This document shows positions 58,558-64,000 of a stretch of DNA of 64,000 nucleotides, piece after piece (positions within the stretch are counted from its first letter, which is position 1; each line of letters starts with the position of its first letter). The notes under the pieces are model-generated. The model ran no database searches, was not told the origin of the DNA, and saw nothing but the letters and a program-made list of their open reading frames with translations. The stretch is from Nelumbo lutea (Eukaryota > Streptophyta > Magnoliopsida > Proteales > Nelumbonaceae). Where the stretch lies: NCBI GenBank assembly GCA_022828595.1, contig JAKGHH010000002.1:61476383-61540382 (forward strand), written 5' to 3'. Made by a program: the position numbers and the translations under genes.

Positions 58558-58565
58558 GTTTTTTG

Positions 58566-60895
58566 TTGTTTAATTGGGCATTTCATGCACGTAACACCCC
58601 ATAAGGCTATTTTCCACCTCAGCTTCCAATGCACTAGGTCAGCATTGCATTTCAGAAAAATAAACGCTGGGACATTTGGAGAAATGAGAATCTGAAGTTC
58701 CCCCAACGGCTCATGCACGCAAATCCAAACATTTCTCTTTTTTAATATTTGTTTAATAAACGTTGAAACCAAACAATGGTTTCATGCACAATAAACACCA
58801 ATACCTAAATGACACTAATGTGACGACATTTTTCCAATAATAAAACATGTTCTAAAGTTGTATTTGATAACATTATTACTTCTATTTGCAATGTTTTATA
58901 TTGGTTAATACAAATTTTATATTGGTACCACCCACCACTGCTTAATTGTTGGTCGCCCCCGCCCCCGCCCTCGTTTTCCATTTTTGCGTGACTATAGAGG
59001 AGGAATCACCTGTTGCTGTAATCGATCGTTGGTGGCTCCCCTTCATACATTTTTGTTTTCCATTTTGCTCAACTGAGAGGAGGGCAATTGCCGTTGTAAT
59101 TGATATATTTTGCGCCATCTGATCAGGTATTTGAACCGCTTGATGCATGCGTATTAGATATTTGGATTGCTAGACGGGCATCTATATTTAAAGGAGGTGC
59201 AGCAATATGGGGCAGTTATTTATTTATTTTAAAGTAGATCAATATTAATTTACCTTTCAAAAAACAATGGTAAGAAACACCTTACCAAACAAGAAGTGGT
59301 GTATAGTGTTGTTGCACCTGTTTAGGTCATATTTGGTTCAATTCTCATATTTTTTTTCTTCTTATTCAAGATGAAATTTTAAAATGGACAAGAATGAATA
59401 AAAATAGGTAGAATAAAAAAATATTACTATGAACCAAACACTTTTAAATTAATTATCTGCAACACTATACCAAACAAGATATTAATAGATAGGAGTAAAG
59501 GCACCACAAAATGACAAGCATTTTGAGAATTTTCAGTTTGGTTGGAGATGTTTCGAGTTAAAACAGTCATAAAAACACTTCATATGAAAATTCATATGCT
59601 GAGGGGGCCTTATTTCAAGAAATATCAATCAGACAATTCACGCTTTAGTAAATAAAGGCTATAAAATGGTATACATCTATATTATTTGTTGAAGATGTAT
59701 TTATAGTTGAAACATATTACTGTTTCTTGCTCTAAGGGATGAAGTCTAATCATTAATTACAATTGAAATAACTCTCACATGTGATGTTTTGTAATTTGCA
59801 TTGATAAACTCAGAACATTTCAAGTAGAAATAAGAATAAAAAATACAACCTTATTAAAGAGTCGGATACACAAGAAACGGCAGAGTTGGTCAGGTTCTTT
59901 TTCTTAATGATAACTTTCCATGTATAAGGGTTTTCCAATGCTTTCTATTTTTTTTCCCCTTGTAAATGAGGTGGAAAGTAAAAGTTTTAGCCTGAAAAGG
60001 GGCAGTTTTTTGCCCTAAAACTTTGTATAATTGGATGTGAAAAGGATTGAAAAACTAAATATGCTTATTTAATTGTTTCCCGGAAAGCTAATTAATGGAT
60101 TCATTCAGTGAGAAAGCAACATGATACCCTTTCAGAAGATGGGCCAAAATAAACAAAAGGAATGGAGGGAAGCTGACCTAATCATGATTGTAAGGGAGCA
60201 CTGTTGCTTTTTTTTGGCCACTCTGTGGATATCACCATTCACCATCAAGTCAAAATATTTCAGAATGGAAAACTTTTGACCCCAATGAAGCCTAAGGATT
60301 TCAACTCTTGACTACCAACTTCAATAATAGGTCCTCTACGACCCTAACATACTAAAATCTAACCATTTAATCTTGTGTTCCTTTGAATTTTCTATTTATG
60401 GTAAAGTTAGGAGAGTTTGAATCTCCTCCATTTCACCTCCAGTCATGTTTGCGTAAATATAATTAATTATAAAACACGTTTGAAATCAATACCATTTTCT
60501 GAGAGAGTTTATTTATTTATTTTATTTATTTTTTGAGAAAATAGTGATGCATTGGCATGCCGTTTCTCTGAATATGTTTTTACTGTGACAAGGGCATTTC
60601 TCAATGCCATGTTAGTATATTATTGCTAGCAATATTAAAAGAATGAGAGAACACCAAAACATTATCAAATCATACCTTTTCTGATTTCTAAGGTGTTATT
60701 AGAGAAAACGTTTTTGAAAAAAATGCATAACCAAACATCAGTCATTGTCTGAAAAATGGCTTTCAAGTGTGGCACTGAGCTGGCATTGTTTTCTCAAGAA
60801 AATGGCATCCCTTCCAATCACTAGCATATTCACATGCATGAGAAAACACATGCAATAGGACACTTGTCCATACCGATGAATGGAAATGTTTGGGT
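58566..60895. other. Intergenic DNA, nothing recognised
   Basis: No supported gene. A CCCCCGCCCCCGCCC run lies near 58956. Confidence 0.45.
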
Positions 60896-61345
60896 GATGG
60901 TTGAACTGGTCAAAGATGCCACGTGGCTATCTCCACATTCGCCCCCCCCCCCTCTCAGGCCACGTCGACACTACATGTAACGAAAGAGCACAACTAAAGG
61001 AGTATCCTGCACAGGAAAGGAAGCGAACTCTATTGGAGAAGAGAAAACCTCTCGAAAACCTCGGCGGACGCCCTCATCTCGACAACTCCGGAAGCCCTAT
61101 CCCTCTAGGACTTGGACGCCCAACTATAATTAGGTATTCCCTGCTCGAGGTAAGGGACCTTTGGAAGAACACTCTTTGAACACCTCATTGCATTATCTCT
61201 TCAGTTCAGACTAGTGCTATTTCAACCTGCTAGTCCCAACCATATCTTTCTCTACCCTACTGACTTGAGCATCGGAGTACCTACCCATGGAACAATTCCT
61301 CGGGCCTTTGACCTTTTTCCTGATTACAGATCTTGATGCACAATT
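60896..61345 (+). mobile_element. Gypsy-LTR-like remnant
   Basis: Less AT-rich than its surroundings. It contains CTACTGACTTGAGCATCGGA (about 61256-61275) and a CCTCGGGCCTTTGACC segment, which resemble the conserved R/U5 part of plant Gypsy LTRs. The partner LTR and coding region are not in the window. Confidence 0.5.
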
Positions 61346-63510
61346 CCGTCTTACCTCAACTTCGTCCAATTGACAAGACTATCTGATTGTGTCTTCAGTT
61401 CAAAACAGCTCAAATCAAATAGCATCAAGAAATGTAGGAAAAAGTGCAAGATATCAAGCCTCAAGTTACCTAGAAAGCTTATTGTAGAAATGGTTCACTA
61501 GGGGAATCCAGAATAGCTTCTGCATTCAATAACAGTAATAGCCTATTAGGGTGTTCTTTTAAGGTCTATTTGGGGTGTTGTTGTTGGTTAAACAGCCCCT
61601 AACGCACCATCAAGTGCAACTAATTAACATGGACTCTCATTAAGGGGTTTTGAAAAATGAAACCATACATATTCGATGTTGGTATAATAACCAACATAAT
61701 ATTTGGCATTTCTGGCACATAGTGGTCGCTCTCATATTTATATCAGGCTCAGATTTACCATTGTACCAAATAATGACCCTTGAATCTAGTAATACTGTAG
61801 AAGGATAGATAAATAAATTAAGCATGTTAGTGTAGGGCACCTAAGTACATCATGTAAAGATGGATAATTGGGCACTTGTACATGTAAAGACCATCAACAT
61901 CATATACCAGTTGAAAAGGCTGAAACGATAGTGTAAACAGAAAGGGCATGGGTAAAAATTATCTAAGTGCTAATAATTTAATAATGAATATGACATTAAA
62001 TAGAACGGATTGCTGAAAAAGATTCATATAGCCAACCCCATATAATTGAAATAAGACTTCGATGATAGTATGACATCCGATATTTTTTGGTTTTTCAGAA
62101 ATAATAATTAAAGGCTTCTTCAAGCCTTCAACCAATCATAATCCCATTTAAATTTTGATGAAAACCCACATGATAGATTACAACTTTTATGATGCTACTG
62201 CTGATCGGTTATAAATTTTTTTCTAGTATTATGTCTTTCCAGCATCATAGTGGAATCTTATTATGATATAGTACTTTGTTTTAACTTTTAAATCGAAGCA
62301 TAGGCGTTATATAATATGCATTATACGTAGTTGCAGATAAAGATAAAGAAGAAGACTCTCCTTAACAAAGAACCCACGAATACAAAGGACTATTTGGGAT
62401 AATGTGGCAATTCCTTCCTTTACAAAGCACACATTTATCTTTTTTATGGGATGGAATTTTCTGACATCATGTTAGTATCTTAGTTAATAGAGTCAAAGAA
62501 GTGGGCCTCTTAAATCACAAAAGGATAAGACATAACACCGTATATGTGGTGTTTGGTATAGCTTCTATTTATTTGATAAATGGTGTCATATCATTGTCAA
62601 ATTAACATTTATTCCATTATGTCGATTAATATACATAGGTATTGATAAAAGTTGGTCTTGATTTATATGTGTATCAATTGTCCCCCAACGATTAAGCATT
62701 TATCCACTATTCCACTATTTAATAAATGGAAGCCATACCGAATACATACATAATCCTGTGCATTTGCATGGAATATCTAAGTTTGTCCTTCTAACCTAAT
62801 GGATCTAGAACACGCAGTCCTCCTTAGGGCTGTCAATAGTATCCCATTCTTCCGGTTCGAGTTTCAAATATAATACTTTCATCATTTCTAATTTATTAAT
62901 GAAATTAATCTCTGAATCCAATTTGACTCTCAGATAGGATCAGATTCAAACTTAGGTAGTTCTGAACTTCTGATCTGGTGTGATAAATAATATATATGTC
63001 ACCAATGATGGAAATGAGTAACAAAAAGAAAATAAAGGATTTTATATCTAACCCATGACCAACTATTTGGGTTAAGTGGCGGCAATTCAGCACCCCAGGT
63101 CCCCAGTGATAGGTCTGAAAACATTTATAGCCCATGGGCTAAATGGATCTATAAACTTGATCATCAGGTTAACAACGGGGTTGAAACTTGAAAACATTTA
63201 TACATAGTAATATTTTACTTTAATTGATTAAAAGTAGATTGATTTATATTTGGATTCAATCCATATGAATGGATTTACAAGATAAGAAAGGGGTTGGATT
63301 TGGTTTGAGCTATATTAAAATGGACTAGCCGGGGGAATCTATACATGGATCCACTTAAATCCAACTCTAGGTTTATAATTAGTAAGGTAAAAAGGTTTAG
63401 AGGCTAATCTCGACTCAGATTTTGTTGGATGTAACAACTCCTTTATAGTCTTTATGATTTTTCTAATTTTAGTTTTTTTTTTTAATTTTTAAAAACAAAA
63501 ATATCAAATA
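61346..63510. other. Intergenic DNA, one possible hAT end
   Basis: No supported gene. TAGGGCTGTCAAT at 62825 is a typical hAT-MITE end, but its right partner was not found, so it may be a truncated copy. Confidence 0.4.
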
Positions 63511-64000
63511 TCATTATCACCATCATCCATGCCTTAACCCAACTATATGGAAATGGCTACATGAATCATGTTTCGCCTGTTCATTCTATTTGAAGCCATA
63601 TCCACTGTTAAATTAGTACTTAAATCATTTCTTACTAATTTTATCTATGTCCCTTTTGGTTTACCCCTACCTCTTTTAGCCCCTTCCACTTATAATAAAC
63701 AACTTCTAATTGAAGTTGTTGATGGTCTTTTATACATGTGACCAAACCATTTTAGTCTATTTTTTTTCATTTCTTACTACTAGGTTTCTATGAATAGGTC
63801 CATTACTTATCGTATCTTTTTTAGTTTTTCTACTCATCTATCTTAACATTCACATTTTTGTCGTCACACTCATTTTTTGAGCACGTTTCTTAACTATATA
63901 ACACTCTTGCTCCATACAACATAACTCTGACCTTACAAATGTTTTATAGAATTTTCCTTTTTAATTTAAGTGGTATTCTCTTATCGCATAGTAGTCTAGT
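63511..64000 (-). pseudogene. RTE-type LINE ORF2 C-terminal fragment
   Basis: On the minus strand, sequence around 63730-63770 reads NRLKWFGHMYKRP, close to the RWFGHVQRRP motif at the end of plant RTE ORF2. A GRGKPKRT-like remnant follows at about 63650. Stops and frameshifts are present, and the fragment runs off the window edge. Confidence 0.65.

Noticed and set aside
1..64000. CRISPR arrays, bacterial operons or phage genes
   Set aside because: The window is plant nuclear DNA; short repeats seen are microsatellites, LTRs and MITE termini.

Overview
This is plant nuclear DNA: AT-rich, intron-containing genes separated by dense transposon debris. The best protein matches are plant-specific: a class-A heat stress factor of HsfA3 type, a Pcf11-similar (PCFS4-type) polyadenylation factor and a phytosulfokine precursor. 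I cannot name the species. All three gene models are read from sequence, with GT-AG introns I placed by eye.

Layout. 1-1.8 kb: intergenic DNA, a decayed TIR element and the HSFA3 promoter. 2.06-4.6 kb: HSFA3 (+, two exons). 5.1-22.2 kb: a transposon island. An interrupted hAT-type element (5458-13129) holds a small hAT MITE and a Copia element (minus strand). That Copia holds a second hAT-type element, which holds a LINE 3' end. Next to it, a second Copia (plus strand, 14057-19966) sits in the LTR of a third, truncated Copia (minus strand). 22.2-34.3 kb: mostly intergenic, with a LINE reverse-transcriptase pseudogene, an intact tRNA-Phe gene, several hAT and Harbinger type MITEs and an AT-rich block. 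34.9-49.3 kb: a PCFS4-type gene (+, about seven exons) whose 6.1 kb third intron is packed with LINE pieces and nested hAT MITEs. 52.4-53.0 kb: a phytosulfokine precursor gene (-). 53-64 kb: intergenic, with more MITEs, a Gypsy-LTR-like remnant and an RTE-type LINE fragment at the right edge.

The three genes do not form a pathway; they are ordinary neighbours. HsfA3 acts in heat and drought transcription, the Pcf11 homologue in mRNA 3'-end formation and phytosulfokine in peptide signalling. The most notable features are: (1) a reconstructable insertion history, with nearly perfect 8-bp target duplications around about ten hAT-type elements, several of them nested; (2) an ATGTAA start-stop uORF directly abutting the PCFS4-type start codon; (3) an apparent one-base frameshift in a skippable PCFS4 exon; (4) a U2 snRNA fragment in its large intron; (5) a long ATG-less open frame running into HSFA3; and (6) two Copia elements with TG...CT rather than TG...CA ends.
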